Shown here: one piece after another, positions 9,051 through 18,947 of the stretch
Position numbering within the stretch: the stretch's first letter is position 1
Layout: each line of letters starts with the position of its first letter
DNA from: Pseudomonas monteilii NBRC 103158 = DSM 14164
GTDB lineage: Bacteria > Pseudomonadota > Gammaproteobacteria > Pseudomonadales > Pseudomonadaceae
Direction: 5' to 3'
Length of the DNA stretch: 64,000 nt
Assembly: GCF_000730605.1 (NCBI RefSeq)
Contig: NZ_BBIS01000012.1
Location: forward strand, 62,001-126,000
Notes under the pieces: model-generated
Database searches by the model: none
The model's input: only the letters and a program-made list of their open reading frames with translations
What the model was told of the DNA's origin: nothing
Translations under genes and position numbers: made by a program

Positions 9051-10127
9051 TCAATCGGTGCTCAGCACACCACGGCGTACCTGGTCACGTTCGATGGATT
9101 CGAACAACGCCTTGAAGTTGCCTTCACCAAAGCCATCATCACCCTTGCGCTGGATGAACTCGAAGAACACCGGGCCAAGCAGGGTTTCCGAGAAGATCTG
9201 CAGCAGCAGGCGCTTGTCTTCAGGCTGCGAAGCGCCATCGAGCAGGATGCCACGCGCTTGCAACTGATCCACCGGCTCGCCGTGGCCAGGCAGGCGCTCT
9301 TCGAGCATTTCGTAATAGGTCTGCGGTGGCGCCGTCATGAAGCGCATGCCGAAGCCCTTCAGGGCGTCCCAGGTCTTGAGCAAGTCGTCGGTGAGGAAGG
9401 CTACGTGCTGGATGCCTTCACCGTTGAACTGCATCAGGAACTCTTCGATCTGCCCGGCACCCTTGGACGACTCTTCGTTGAGCGGGATGCGGATCATGCC
9501 ATCGGGCGCAGTCATGGCCTTGGACGTCAGGCCGGTGTACTCACCCTTGATATCGAAGTAGCGGATCTCACGGAAGTTGAACAGTTTCTCGTAGAAGCCG
9601 GCCCAGTAAGCCATGCGCCCGCGGTAAACGTTATGGGTGAGGTGGTCGATGATTTTCAGGCCGGCACCTACCGGGTTGCGATCCACGCCTTCGATAAAGT
9701 TGAAGTCGATGTCGTAGATCGAACTGCCTTCGTCGAAACGGTCGATCAGGTACAACGGCGCACCGCCAATGCCTTTGATTGCCGGCAGGCGCAACTCCAT
9801 CGGGCCGGTTTCGATTTCTACCGGCTGGGCACCCAGTTCCAGGGCACGGGCATAGGCTTCATGGGCATTGCGCACGCGGAACGCCATGCCGCACACCGAA
9901 GGGCCGTGTTCCGCCGCGAAGTACGAGGCGATGCTCTTGGGTTCGTTGTTCAGGATCAGGTTGATGCCACCCTGGCGATACAGGTGCACATCCTTGGAGC
10001 GGTGGGTAGCCACCTTGGTGAAACCGAGTATCTGGAAGACCGGCTCGAGTACGCCAGGCGTAGGCGAAGCCAGCTCAATGAACTCGAAGCCCATCAGGCC
10101 CATTGGATTGTCGAAGATATCAGCCAT
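9051..10127 (-). CDS. hpd: 4-hydroxyphenylpyruvate dioxygenase
   Basis: A 358-residue non-haem Fe(II) dioxygenase of two VOC barrels that converts 4-hydroxyphenylpyruvate to homogentisate in tyrosine/phenylalanine degradation. The three iron ligands are all present: His162 (IDHLTHNV), His241 (GIQHVAF) and Glu323 ([20 protein letters not shown]). Length matches Pseudomonas HPPD. The start is ATG with an upstream GAGGA-type site. It is monocistronic, with its own terminator downstream; hmg/fah genes are not nearby. Confidence 0.98.
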   Translation of the reverse strand: MADIFDNPMGLMGFEFIELASPTPGVLEPVFQILGFTKVATHRSKDVHLYRQGGINLILNNEPKSIASYFAAEHGPSVCGMAFRVRNAHEAYARALELGAQPVEIETGPMELRLPAIKGIGGAPLYLIDRFDEGSSIYDIDFNFIEGVDRNPVGAGLKIIDHLTHNVYRGRMAYWAGFYEKLFNFREIRYFDIKGEYTGLTSKAMTAPDGMIRIPLNEESSKGAGQIEEFLMQFNGEGIQHVAFLTDDLLKTWDALKGFGMRFMTAPPQTYYEMLEERLPGHGEPVDQLQARGILLDGASQPEDKRLLLQIFSETLLGPVFFEFIQRKGDDGFGEGNFKALFESIERDQVRRGVLSTD

Positions 10128-10426
10128 GTTCGTGTCCTCATCTGCAGCGAAAAATTATTGATTGCGTGGGATGTGGAACAGAAACGGCGGTGAGCACGGG
10201 ATGCCCCGCACGCTGCGGGCGAGGAAGTCACCTATGATCAGCTTGAACCCATGGTATGTCATATGGACCCATTCTCGGCGGGCTTGATCCTTCGGAGTTG
10301 AAGGACCTTATTGTTGTATTCGTAAACGGATTCTACATTGCGTAAAATGGTTTGTCGCGTTTTAGTTGGTCGTGAGCGCCGACAAACGGCTATTCTCTCG
10401 GTATCACTCATCGTAGCCAGATCAGC
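10128..10426. other. Divergent intergenic region between hpd and the CSS-EAL gene, with one inverted repeat
   Basis: About 300 bases without a gene. Besides unassigned promoters for both neighbours it holds a perfect 8-bp inverted repeat, GTTTGTCG at 10350-10357 and CGACAAAC at 10380-10387, separated by 22 bases and lying ~40-75 bases before the phosphodiesterase start. This could be an operator pair or a leader hairpin; no known family consensus was recognised. Confidence 0.45.
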
Positions 10427-12013
10427 ATGCCCCTTACCGTAAAACGCCGCGCCGCATTCAGCTGGCGTACCCTGTTGCCCTGGGGCGTCGGTGTGCTGCC
10501 AGTGGTGTGCGGCCTGGCCATCATGAACTGGCAGGTCGAGCGCGAGATGCAGGCCAGCAGCCAGGCCACCACCCGCCAGGCGGTGGAGCACGTCGAGCGC
10601 ATCCTCGACAACCTCTCCAGTGCTGCCAATGCGCTGCTGCCCTTGGCAGGCAGCCCCTGCGACCAGGCCCAGCTTACGCTGCGTGCCCAGGTGACCCGCA
10701 ACGCCTTCGTACGCTCGACCAACCTGTTCAGGCACAACAACCTGTATTGCACCTCGCTGTTCGGCGAGTTCGACGAACCGGTCAACGCCAGCGACTATAC
10801 CGACGGCAAACTGTGGCTGATGGACGGCAACTCGGTCACCCCGGGGCACGCGCTGCTGGTGTACCGTGCCAGCGAGGGCGACAAAGGGGCAATCACCACG
10901 GTGGATGGCGACCACCTGCTAACGGCACTGCGCCTGATCGGCCCTGACGAAGACTTGCAAATCCGCGTGGGCGATGCCTGGATGGGCAAGGACGGTGTCG
11001 TGCACAAAGGCGTACCACCTGCCGCCGCCAGCGCCAACGTACTGCTGGGTTCGACTCGTTACCCATTCAGCGTGCAGGGCGGCTACAGCACCGGCAAACA
11101 GGGCCAGCTGTTACGCAGCCACTACCCTGCCCTTATCAGCTTGCTGCTGGTGCTGGGTGCCGTGGCGGCGCTGGTATGCCGCTGGCAGATTCGCCGTGCC
11201 ACCTCACCCCGGGCCGAGCTGGACCGGGCGCTGCAGGCGGACGAGTTTCTGCCGTATTTCCAGCCTGTGGTACGCAAGGGCGACTACCGCTGGGCCGGTG
11301 CCGAAGTGCTGATGCGCTGGAGCCACCCGCGCGAGGGCCTGGTAAGGCCCGACCTGTTCATCCCTTATGCCGAGCACAGCGGGCAGATCGTCGCCATGAC
11401 CCGGGCGCTGATGATGAATACCGCGCAAAGCCTGGCACCCTATGCCGGGCTGCTGGAGGACGGGTTCCATATCGGTGTCAACATCACCGCCGATCATTGC
11501 CGCGACCTCAGCCTGCTGGACGACTGCCGCACCTTCCTGCAGCACTTTCCGCCGGGCCGGGTGGTGCTGACCCTGGAACTGACCGAGCGCAAACTCATCG
11601 AGCCTACCCCGGTGACCCTGGAACTGTTCGAAAAGCTCCACGCCATGGGCGTGATGATTGCCCTCGACGACTTCGGCACCGGCCAGTCGAGCCTCAACTA
11701 CCTGCGCCAGTTCCAGGTCGACTACCTGAAGATCGACCAGAGCTTTGTCGCCATGATCGGCGGCGATGCGCTGTCCGTGCACATTCTGGAAAGCATCATC
11801 GACCTGTCGGCCAAGCTGGGCCTGGGTATCGTGGCCGAAGGTGTGGAAACGAACACCCAGCGCGACTACCTGGCCTGCCATGGGGTGGACTTCCAGCAGG
11901 GCTACCTGTTTGCCAGGCCCATGCCGGCCGCCCAGTTCCTGGAGGCACTGGCCACACGCCCGGGCGCTGCGCAGTTGCCGCAAGGCGCGGCCCCTGAGAT
12001 CATGCGCGGCTGA
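10427..12013 (+). CDS. CSS-EAL cyclic-di-GMP phosphodiesterase
   Basis: A 528-residue inner-membrane enzyme expected to hydrolyse c-di-GMP. Membrane segments near residues 16-34 and 228-246 bracket the periplasmic CSS domain (Cys in LAGSPC and in LYCTS), the thiol switch that controls such enzymes. The EAL domain follows, with the signature reading E-V-L (AEVLMRW). The other catalytic markers are kept: N in GVNIT, E in ELTE, DDFGTG, K in YLKIDQSF and E in AEGVE. A working enzyme is therefore likely. The EamA transporter follows 33 bases downstream on the same strand. Confidence 0.92.
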   Translation: MPLTVKRRAAFSWRTLLPWGVGVLPVVCGLAIMNWQVEREMQASSQATTRQAVEHVERILDNLSSAANALLPLAGSPCDQAQLTLRAQVTRNAFVRSTNLFRHNNLYCTSLFGEFDEPVNASDYTDGKLWLMDGNSVTPGHALLVYRASEGDKGAITTVDGDHLLTALRLIGPDEDLQIRVGDAWMGKDGVVHKGVPPAAASANVLLGSTRYPFSVQGGYSTGKQGQLLRSHYPALISLLLVLGAVAALVCRWQIRRATSPRAELDRALQADEFLPYFQPVVRKGDYRWAGAEVLMRWSHPREGLVRPDLFIPYAEHSGQIVAMTRALMMNTAQSLAPYAGLLEDGFHIGVNITADHCRDLSLLDDCRTFLQHFPPGRVVLTLELTERKLIEPTPVTLELFEKLHAMGVMIALDDFGTGQSSLNYLRQFQVDYLKIDQSFVAMIGGDALSVHILESIIDLSAKLGLGIVAEGVETNTQRDYLACHGVDFQQGYLFARPMPAAQFLEALATRPGAAQLPQGAAPEIMRG

Positions 12014-12046
12014 TCCACCCGCTCAACTCCCCTATTCGAGGCACTC

Positions 12047-12934
12047 GTGTCAAAAGGCATCGTTTCATCGGTCATGGCGTCCTGTCTGTTCGCTGTGATG
12101 TACTTCTATACCTCGCTGCTCAAGCCACTGGATGGCGAAGAGATCTTTGGCTGGCGCACCCTGCTGACGCTGCCCTGCCTCACCTTGTTCATGCTGGTCT
12201 CGAAAGACTGGAAGCGGGTGGGCGAGCTGCTGGCCCGGGTAAAGCGCACGCCTGTGCTGTTGCTGGGCATGGTCGGCACGTCGTGGCTGATGGGCGTACA
12301 GTTGTGGCTGTTCCTCTGGGCCCCCTTGCATGGGCGCAGCCTGGAAGTGTCGATGGGCTATTTCCTGCTGCCATTGGCCATGGTCCTGACCGGGCGGCTG
12401 GTGTACGGCGAACGCCTGTCACGCCTGCAAAAGGTGGCCGTGGCCTGTGCCGCACTGGGCGTGGGCCACGAGCTGTACCAAAACGGCAGTTTTGCCTGGG
12501 AAACCCTGTTGGTGACGATCGGCTACCCGATCTATTTCGTGCTGCGCCGACGCTGCCGCACCGACCACCTGGGCGGCCTGTGGTGCGACATGTGCCTGCT
12601 GCTACCGTGGGCGTTGTACTTCGTTATCCAGGGCCCGCTTTCCAGCGCTGACCTGCAAGCCCACCCAGGGCTGTATGCGTTGATCCCGATCCTTGGGGCG
12701 ATCAGCGCCTCGGCCCTGATCGCCTACGTGCTGGCCAGCCGAATGCTGCCATTCAGCCTGTTCGGCCTGCTCAGCTACGTCGAGCCCGTGCTGCTGGTGG
12801 GCGTGGCGTTGCTGCTGGGCGAAACCATCGGCCCGGATCAGTGGCTGACCTACCTGCCGATCTGGGCCGCGGTGCTGGTGCTGGTGCTCGAGGGTTTCAA
12901 GCACCTGCTGCGTCAACGTCGCCGTTCGGTGTAA
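12047..12934 (+). CDS. rarD: EamA-family transporter RarD
   Basis: A 295-residue, ten-helix drug/metabolite transporter. The start [20 protein letters not shown]...[16 protein letters not shown] and the block [25 protein letters not shown] are characteristic of RarD proteins. Substrate is unknown; E. coli RarD was named for chloramphenicol sensitivity. The start is a GTG. Its end overlaps the convergent terC-like gene by 38 bases. Confidence 0.85.
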   Translation: MSKGIVSSVMASCLFAVMYFYTSLLKPLDGEEIFGWRTLLTLPCLTLFMLVSKDWKRVGELLARVKRTPVLLLGMVGTSWLMGVQLWLFLWAPLHGRSLEVSMGYFLLPLAMVLTGRLVYGERLSRLQKVAVACAALGVGHELYQNGSFAWETLLVTIGYPIYFVLRRRCRTDHLGGLWCDMCLLLPWALYFVIQGPLSSADLQAHPGLYALIPILGAISASALIAYVLASRMLPFSLFGLLSYVEPVLLVGVALLLGETIGPDQWLTYLPIWAAVLVLVLEGFKHLLRQRRRSV

Positions 12935-14468
12935 GCCGAACCTGGCGCACCCGCCGCTCTTCCACCGCCTCCACGGTCAGCATCCAGCCATTCCAGGCCA
13001 GGCGGTCACCCACAATCGGCAGGCGGTCGAGCAAGCTCATCACCAGGCCCGCGAGGGTCTGGTAATCCTCGGTAGCACGGGCACTGAAGCCGGTACGCGC
13101 CTGGACCTGGCTCAGGTTCAGTGCACCACTGACCACGAAGCCCTCGCCCTCCTGGACGATGCCGGGGCCTTCAACCTCGCTCGCATCCGGCAGTTCACCG
13201 GCAATCGACTCAAGGATGTCGGTCATGGTCAGCAGGCCGGTGAAGTCACCGAACTCGTTGACCACGAAGGCGATGTGAGTCGACTGGCCACGCATCTGCT
13301 CCAGGGCGTTGCGAATGCTGAAGCTCTCCAGCAAATTCAGCGGCACACGCGCCATGCCTTCCAGGTCCGGCTGGCTGCCCGACAGCAGCTCCTTGAGCAG
13401 TTCCTTCTTGTGCACGAAGCCCAGAGGCTCGTCGACACGGCCATTGCGGATCAACGGCAGGCGCGAGTACGGCGAGTTGGCCAGGGCCTGGGTAATGGCG
13501 TCGGCCGGTTGCGCCAGGTCGATCATGTCGACCTCGGTGCGGGCGGTCATCACCGTACGGATAGGCCGCTCGGCCAGGTTCAGCACGCCACTGATCATCA
13601 CCCGCTCACGGCGGTCGAACAGCACCTGCTCCTCACCACCCTCGACCAAGTCGGCGATTTCCTCACCCACTTCGTCAGCCTCGACACGGCGGCCACCCAG
13701 CAGGCGTAGCACGGCATGGGCAGTGCGCTCACGCAACGGCCGGTGCTGCTGCAAGCTGCGCTTGCGGCGGGCACGGGCCAGCTGGTTGAACAGCTCGATA
13801 AGGATCGAGAAGCCGATGGCCGCGTACAGGTAGCCCTTCGGGATATGGAAGCCCAAACCTTCGGCGGTCAGGCTGAAACCGATCATCATCAGGAAGCCCA
13901 GGCACAGCATGATTACCGTGGGGTGGGCGTTGACGAAGCGGGTCAGCGGTTTGCTGGCAACGATCATGATACCGATCGAGAAGATCACTGCGATCATCAT
14001 TACCGACAGATGCTCGACCATGCCCACCGCCGTGATCACAGCGTCCAGCGAAAACACCGCGTCAAGCACCACGATCTGCGCAACGATCGGCCAGAACGCC
14101 GCATGACGTACCGCGCCACTGGCCTGGGTTACATGGCCCTCAAGGCGTTCATGCAGTTCCATGGTGGCCTTGAACAGCAGGAACACACCACCAAACAGCA
14201 TGATCAGGTCACGGCCAGAGAAGCTCTTTTCGAACACTTCGAACAGTGGCGCGGTGAGGGTGACCATCCACGAGATGCTCGCCAACAAGCCCAGTCGCAT
14301 GATCAAGGCCAGGCTCAGGCCAATCACCCGCGCGCGGTCACGCTGATGCGGCGGCAGTTTGTCTGCCAGGATGGCGATGAACACCAGGTTGTCGATACCC
14401 AGCACCAGCTCAAGGACGATAAGCGTCAACAGGCCTAGCCAGGCCGTGGGATCGGCTAGCCATTCCAT
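12897..14468 (-). CDS. TerC-family membrane protein with CBS pair and CorC/HlyC domain
   Basis: A 523-residue protein. Residues ~1-240 are a TerC membrane domain of about seven helices with the acidic motifs [13 protein letters not shown] and [17 protein letters not shown] that resemble metal-binding sites. Residues ~300-430 are two CBS repeats ([20 protein letters not shown]...; [21 protein letters not shown]...), and residues ~440-523 a CorC/HlyC transporter-associated domain. The architecture is that of E. coli YoaE and relatives. TerC proteins are implicated in metal (often Mn) handling; transport by this one is inference. Confidence 0.88.
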   Translation of the reverse strand: MEWLADPTAWLGLLTLIVLELVLGIDNLVFIAILADKLPPHQRDRARVIGLSLALIMRLGLLASISWMVTLTAPLFEVFEKSFSGRDLIMLFGGVFLLFKATMELHERLEGHVTQASGAVRHAAFWPIVAQIVVLDAVFSLDAVITAVGMVEHLSVMMIAVIFSIGIMIVASKPLTRFVNAHPTVIMLCLGFLMMIGFSLTAEGLGFHIPKGYLYAAIGFSILIELFNQLARARRKRSLQQHRPLRERTAHAVLRLLGGRRVEADEVGEEIADLVEGGEEQVLFDRRERVMISGVLNLAERPIRTVMTARTEVDMIDLAQPADAITQALANSPYSRLPLIRNGRVDEPLGFVHKKELLKELLSGSQPDLEGMARVPLNLLESFSIRNALEQMRGQSTHIAFVVNEFGDFTGLLTMTDILESIAGELPDASEVEGPGIVQEGEGFVVSGALNLSQVQARTGFSARATEDYQTLAGLVMSLLDRLPIVGDRLAWNGWMLTVEAVEERRVRQVRLTPNGDVDAAGA

Positions 14469-14738
14469 TAGCGGGTACTCAACGGGGAAGCGTCACGAGG
14501 ACGGGGGAAGGATGGCCAGAACGGCCGAAAACTGGGGGGCTCCGCGAAGGTGCTCATATAGACCTTGTTAACAAATTGGGAAAATGATCCTACAAGCAGC
14601 ACTGGTTTCTCTGATAGCGCAAAACTATTACAAAACCTGTATCAGGTGTGAGGTGGCATTTGGGGGGTACTTTTCTTCAATACCCTCGACAGCCAACGGC
14701 TGAAAATCACGGTTTCTTCCAGCCACCGGATCTTTCTC
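14469..14738. other. Divergent intergenic region between the TerC and LysE genes
   Basis: 270 bases without a supported gene, with a visibly lower GC patch at ~14560-14650. Promoters for both divergent genes must lie here. I looked for a manganese-riboswitch-like fold because TerC genes sometimes have one and saw nothing convincing. Confidence 0.3.
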
Positions 14739-15320
14739 ATGAGCCTGTCCCTGTCCATGGCCGCCTTCGCACTGGCGGCGTCGATTTCCCCCGGCCCGGT
14801 CAACATCATTGCCCTGAGCAGCGGCGCCAACCATGGCTTACGCGCCAGCCTGGCGCATGTGGCCGGCGCCACGCTGGGCTTCTGCCTGTTGCTGGTGCTG
14901 GTCGGGCTGGGCCTGCATCAACTGCTGCTGCGCTGGCCGCTACTGGGCATGCTGTTGCACTGGGGCGGGGTCGCATTTCTGCTGTACATGGCGTGGAAGC
15001 TGGCCAGCGATAACGGCCGGCTGACCAACACACACTCGACAACAGCGCCTTCAGCCTGGCACGGCGTGGCGATGCAATGGTTAAACCCCAAGGCTTGGCT
15101 GGCAGCAGTGGCCGGGGTCGGCGCTTACACGGGGGGTGAGCAGCACCTGCTGTGGCTCTTTGCCTGGATATATGGCCCGATCTGTTTTGTTTCGGTCGCG
15201 TGCTGGGCATGGGCCGGGAGCATGATTCGCCAGTATCTGGGCAACCCACGGCACGTGCGCTTGCTCAATCGAGGGTTGGCGGTATTGCTGGTGGGCAGTG
15301 CGGGCTACCTGGTTATCTGA
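14739..15320 (+). CDS. LysE/RhtB-family amino-acid exporter
   Basis: A 193-residue six-helix inner-membrane exporter. The family signature SISPGPVNIIALSSGANHG at residues ~14-32 and the QWLNPKAWL motif near residue 112 are both present. Such proteins excrete amino acids or related compounds; the substrate is not predictable. The convergent AraC-family gene overlaps its last 8 bases and may be its regulator, judged by position only. Confidence 0.88.
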   Translation: MSLSLSMAAFALAASISPGPVNIIALSSGANHGLRASLAHVAGATLGFCLLLVLVGLGLHQLLLRWPLLGMLLHWGGVAFLLYMAWKLASDNGRLTNTHSTTAPSAWHGVAMQWLNPKAWLAAVAGVGAYTGGEQHLLWLFAWIYGPICFVSVACWAWAGSMIRQYLGNPRHVRLLNRGLAVLLVGSAGYLVI

Positions 15321-16113
15321 CGCCAGCGGCATTGCGGTAATGCCCCGGTGTCGCCGCCAGGTGCTGCTTGAATGCCCGCTGCAGGTGCGCCTGGTCGGCA
15401 AACCCGGCCTCCTGCGCAACCTCGGCAATCGCGCGGCCTTGGCGCAGCTGCGCCCTGGCCAGCTGTACGCGCTGGTCGAGCAGGTAGCCATGCGGCGTCA
15501 GCCCGAAGCGTTGGCCAAATGCACGAATCAGGTAGGAACGTGACAGGCCGCAGGCGGTGCAGATGTCTTCCAGGCTCAGCGGATCGCTACGATGGGCACG
15601 TATGAAGGCTGCCGCCGCGTCCAGCCGTGGGTTACCTGCTTCACCCGCGCCAGTTTCACCCGAGAGAAAGCCCGGCAATGCACTAAACAGGGTCGCCAGG
15701 CGCGCCTCCCTGTCAGGCACGCTGGCGTCGAACAGGTCGGCAAAGGCCTGCATCAAACGTTGGTACAACGCAGGCGAGCTACTCCAGGTTTGCGTCGGCA
15801 AGGTGAAACCCAGCGCCTGTAGCCAGGGCAAGTCGACGAACAGCATCAGGTAGGACCAAGGCTCGCCATCGATGGGATTGCAGGTATGCACCACGCCCGG
15901 GTTCATCAGCACCGTGGTGCCGGCCCCCACCTCAATGCGCAGGCCCCCGTTCAGGTAAGTGCTGCGCCCACCGGTGATCACACCGATGGAAAAGCTCTCG
16001 TGGGAATGTGCGGCATAACACACCTGCCGCCCGTCCCCTACCCGCCGGGCTTCGACAAAGGGCAAAGCAGGGTCACGCCAGAACCGTGATACCTCGATCA
16101 TCCCCTCGCCCAC
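15313..16113 (-). CDS. AraC-family transcriptional regulator
   Basis: A ~266-residue regulator with an N-terminal cupin-type sensing domain (HSHESFSIGVITGGRSTYLNGG, NPGVVHTCNP) and a C-terminal double helix-turn-helix (SLEDICTACGLSRSYLIRAFGQRFGLTPHGYL; IAEVAQEAGFADQAHLQRAFKQHLAATPGHYR). It probably controls the convergent LysE-type exporter. GTG at 16113 has a weak ribosome site; the ATG four codons later is the alternative start. Confidence 0.88.
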   Translation of the reverse strand: MGEGMIEVSRFWRDPALPFVEARRVGDGRQVCYAAHSHESFSIGVITGGRSTYLNGGLRIEVGAGTTVLMNPGVVHTCNPIDGEPWSYLMLFVDLPWLQALGFTLPTQTWSSSPALYQRLMQAFADLFDASVPDREARLATLFSALPGFLSGETGAGEAGNPRLDAAAAFIRAHRSDPLSLEDICTACGLSRSYLIRAFGQRFGLTPHGYLLDQRVQLARAQLRQGRAIAEVAQEAGFADQAHLQRAFKQHLAATPGHYRNAAGVR

Positions 16114-16143
16114 ACGTTGCTCAGATGCCCCGATACTACACGG

Positions 16144-17262
16144 TTATCGCGCAAACAGATCAAGCGTGCGTTCCACTTCACCAATATCGATCCTGAAACC
16201 ATCGCCCTCCGGTATCCCCACCACAAAGCCGAACTGCTGGTGGTCGCGGTCCGTCAGGTATTTGTAGTAACTGACAAACCGGTTAGGCGGCTGCAAGGTC
16301 AGCAGGCTACCGCCAGGCTGCAACACATTCACACCATGCACCAGTTGGCTACCCTCTACGCCAATGACCACGTTTGCCCCGGCACAGGCTGCGACAATAC
16401 TCGGTACATCAGACTTCAGCGGGTTGACCACGCGAAACCCACGGGTAACCCGCAAATGCTCGGCAAGCTCCAGCTCATTGCGCAGCAGGCGCAGGTCGCC
16501 GTCGCCGCCCCGCAGCAGGAACACGCCTGGGTGTGGGGCGTGCGACACATGCGACAGCAGCTTGTCCCCCATGGCCCTGTAGCGGGCGTGACGGCTACGG
16601 TTGTTGCTCTGATCGTCGAACAGCACCAGCTCACGGAAAAACGCACTGCGCAGGCGCAGCGGCTTCATGTCCAGCCAGTCTTCATAGGCGGGGGCCTGGG
16701 TAAACAGCGGGTACTTGGCCGAGGGGGCGGTGGTCACGGGGATGCCTTCATTACAGGCCAGCGCATAGGTCGGGCAATCTTCCATCAGCCAGGTGCCAAA
16801 CCAGGAATTGCCGTTTTGCGTGCAATAAATAGCTGCACGATCAATTTCGTTGTCCACGATGATGCCCGGAAAGGTGCTGGGTTTCAGTGACAACCAATGG
16901 CTGGCCTTGCCCTTGTACAACGCACCATCGACCAACCACACATTCTTGATCAGGTAGCCCCGGGTTGGCCCTTGTACCGTACTGATGCCGCCCTCCATGG
17001 TGCGCGCAGGGTGTACGTAGGGGTAAAAACGCTTGCCCTCCCAGCCCGTCACCCGCTCCAGCTGGCCGGGCAGGTAGATGGCCGGTGGCGACACCGTGGT
17101 CTCGCCCGGCGCAATGTCCCAGCTCTTGGTGGCCACACTCTTGAGGTCGATGGCCGTGTTCTTGCCTAGGCGCTTGCGTGCCATGTAGCGGTAGGCAGCC
17201 AGTGTCCAGGTGTGCTGCCTGGCTGCAAGCGATGCAATGAACTGCGAGATGTCGCTTCCCAT
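16144..17262 (-). CDS. Glycosyltransferase family 61 (DUF563-like) protein
   Basis: A 372-residue protein with the GT61 pattern: an N-terminal region with WLVDGALYKGK, a DWLD..PLRLRSAFFRELVLFDDQSNN linker, and the conserved tail GVFLLRGGDGDLRLLRNELELAEHL followed by IVGVEGSQLVHG and PPNRF. GT61 enzymes add pentoses or related sugars to glycans. The start at 17262 is supported by GGGAGGA six bases upstream; a longer frame reaches 17322. It lies 73 bases downstream of the acetyltransferase-like gene, so the two may form a small operon for surface-glycan building. Confidence 0.75.
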   Translation of the reverse strand: MGSDISQFIASLAARQHTWTLAAYRYMARKRLGKNTAIDLKSVATKSWDIAPGETTVSPPAIYLPGQLERVTGWEGKRFYPYVHPARTMEGGISTVQGPTRGYLIKNVWLVDGALYKGKASHWLSLKPSTFPGIIVDNEIDRAAIYCTQNGNSWFGTWLMEDCPTYALACNEGIPVTTAPSAKYPLFTQAPAYEDWLDMKPLRLRSAFFRELVLFDDQSNNRSRHARYRAMGDKLLSHVSHAPHPGVFLLRGGDGDLRLLRNELELAEHLRVTRGFRVVNPLKSDVPSIVAACAGANVVIGVEGSQLVHGVNVLQPGGSLLTLQPPNRFVSYYKYLTDRDHQQFGFVVGIPEGDGFRIDIGEVERTLDLFAR

Positions 17263-17335
17263 GAAGCGTCCTCCCTTGGTAACGAAATCAGAAACCGGGC
17301 GCATCGCGCCCTCTCTACGCATCCCTGGCTAACAC

Positions 17336-18490
17336 TCAGTTGGACATCACCCTTTCCATCGCGGGAGGGGATTGCAGGTTGGCATACCGGCTGCGCAGCG
17401 CTTCCACGAACGGTTCGCCTGCGCCGTTGCCGCCATACAGGTAAATCTTGTGCAGCCCGCCAAACACCATTTCATGGTAGCGGCTGGCAAATTCTTCTTC
17501 ACTCGGCCCCTCGGGCAACCCCAGGTGCAACGTGAGCTTGTCGCCTTCGACCGCGAACATCGGCGTGTCCCACAAAAACTTCGCCGTGCCGGCCTTGGGC
17601 AAGCGAACGAACAGGTAGGCATGGTTGCCCAACGAGTCGATATCGCCGCCACGCCGGCGCTTCCACTTCAACAGCCCGTCATCTGGCCGCGCCAGGCACA
17701 GGCCAATGTCGTAATAATCGAAGCCCTGTTCCAGCGCCCACTCAAGGGCCATGAACGTGGTGATGGAGTTCACTTCGCGCAACTTCTTGGCATCGGAAAA
17801 CACCGCTTCGCAATAGCCAAAGCGCAAGGTGCTCCAGTAGCGCTTGCCGCCGCGCACCACTTCGCACCCCAAGTGGCAGCCGATTACCTCATCGCCCAAG
17901 GTAATCAGGTCGAGCCGGCCAACGCTCTTGGCAATCCGGAACACTTCGTCCGTGGGGAACTGTGCCGCATGTATGCCTTGCCTGGCCGTGGCATAGGGGC
18001 GCAGCAGGTCCCGGTCAGCCATGGCGATCTCGTCGTCCGAGAGGGTTTTACGCATCTGGTAAAGCGGGCGGTTCTTGCGGATGCTGCGGCGCAGTTCGCT
18101 GTCGTAGCGGGCCGTGATGTCTTCCAGCGGCCGCCCCAGCGGAACCACGGCACTCAGGTAATGCGGCACCGACAACGCGCCCGTCGTGGGCATTTCGCTA
18201 ATCACCACAACATGGTTGGCCGCCGCAGTCGCGCTTGCACCCTCCACGACCGATGCGCTGCCCTGACCCTTGCCGCCAATCAGCAGTTTGGCCATTTCCC
18301 GTTGCTGCTTGCGCCCTATGTAGAGGATTTCGTACGGGCTTTCCTGCTGCATCCGGAACCTGGCAACTTCCCAACGCCAGAAACAGGCACGCGCCAACAC
18401 TTCACGCACCTTGCTGGCCAGCAGCCTCATTTCGTAGCGCATGGAGGGCGACAGGAATTTTCGCGCCACAGCCGTCAAGGTCTCTTTCAT
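17336..18490 (-). CDS. GNAT/FemAB-like acyltransferase
   Basis: A 384-residue protein. The C-terminal half carries a GNAT-like fold (LITLGDEVIGCHLGCEVVRGGKRYWSTLRFGY; FMALEWALEQGFDYYDIGLCLARPDDGLLKWKRRRGG) of the type that acts on peptidoglycan or exopolysaccharide precursors. A basic, helical N-terminus and a charged ELRRSIRKNRPLYQMRKTL helix are visible; there is no signal peptide. With the GT61 gene it suggests a sugar-acylation step, which is inference. The upstream 450 bases are unusually AT-rich. Confidence 0.65.
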   Translation of the reverse strand: MKETLTAVARKFLSPSMRYEMRLLASKVREVLARACFWRWEVARFRMQQESPYEILYIGRKQQREMAKLLIGGKGQGSASVVEGASATAAANHVVVISEMPTTGALSVPHYLSAVVPLGRPLEDITARYDSELRRSIRKNRPLYQMRKTLSDDEIAMADRDLLRPYATARQGIHAAQFPTDEVFRIAKSVGRLDLITLGDEVIGCHLGCEVVRGGKRYWSTLRFGYCEAVFSDAKKLREVNSITTFMALEWALEQGFDYYDIGLCLARPDDGLLKWKRRRGGDIDSLGNHAYLFVRLPKAGTAKFLWDTPMFAVEGDKLTLHLGLPEGPSEEEFASRYHEMVFGGLHKIYLYGGNGAGEPFVEALRSRYANLQSPPAMERVMSN

Positions 18491-18947
18491 TTCTTCTTCG
18501 ACGCCCTTTGAAGTGCTCTATGGTCTATCGGAAAAAGAGAAAAAATCAGCAAAAACACCTAACGTCTTGATTTTTATAGTATGAACTCAAACTTCTTTAT
18601 CACATTCAGTAACAATTTAAGATGCCTGCAAACGCTTTGGCAAGCGGTTCCCCGCTAACTTTAGATCAAGTTTAATGGCGTCAAAATTCCTGCATGAAGT
18701 GCATGCCCAACAAGCACTTTGCTATAACCGTGCCCGGCGCGCGCCGCTGCAATTATCACTTCGCTATCAATCGATAACCCTTGATGCCGTCTTTGCATAA
18801 CAGTCCTTGAACCCTAAGGTGACCTGTCGACAAGCACGAGGGGCCACGTTGAGCCAGACTGGTGTTTTTTCGGCAGCCGGTGCATGCTCGCAGCTGAAGC
18901 GATTCACCCGGCTTGAAAACCGCCCTGCCAAGTGAGGTGCAGTACCC
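18491..18947. other. AT-rich intergenic region
   Basis: About 457 bases with no supported gene, clearly richer in A/T than the surroundings between ~18530 and 18800. It should hold the promoters of the acyltransferase gene (leftward) and the GAPDH-like gene (rightward). No repeat or tRNA was recognised; the base composition is compatible with a horizontally acquired glycan locus ending here. Confidence 0.4.

Noticed and set aside
9003..10193. A 396-codon frame antisense to hpd
   Set aside because: Pure shadow of hpd; all conserved iron ligands and VOC motifs are on the minus strand.
14469..14738. A yybP-ykoY-type manganese riboswitch before the TerC gene
   Set aside because: The conserved loop sequences of that class were not found.
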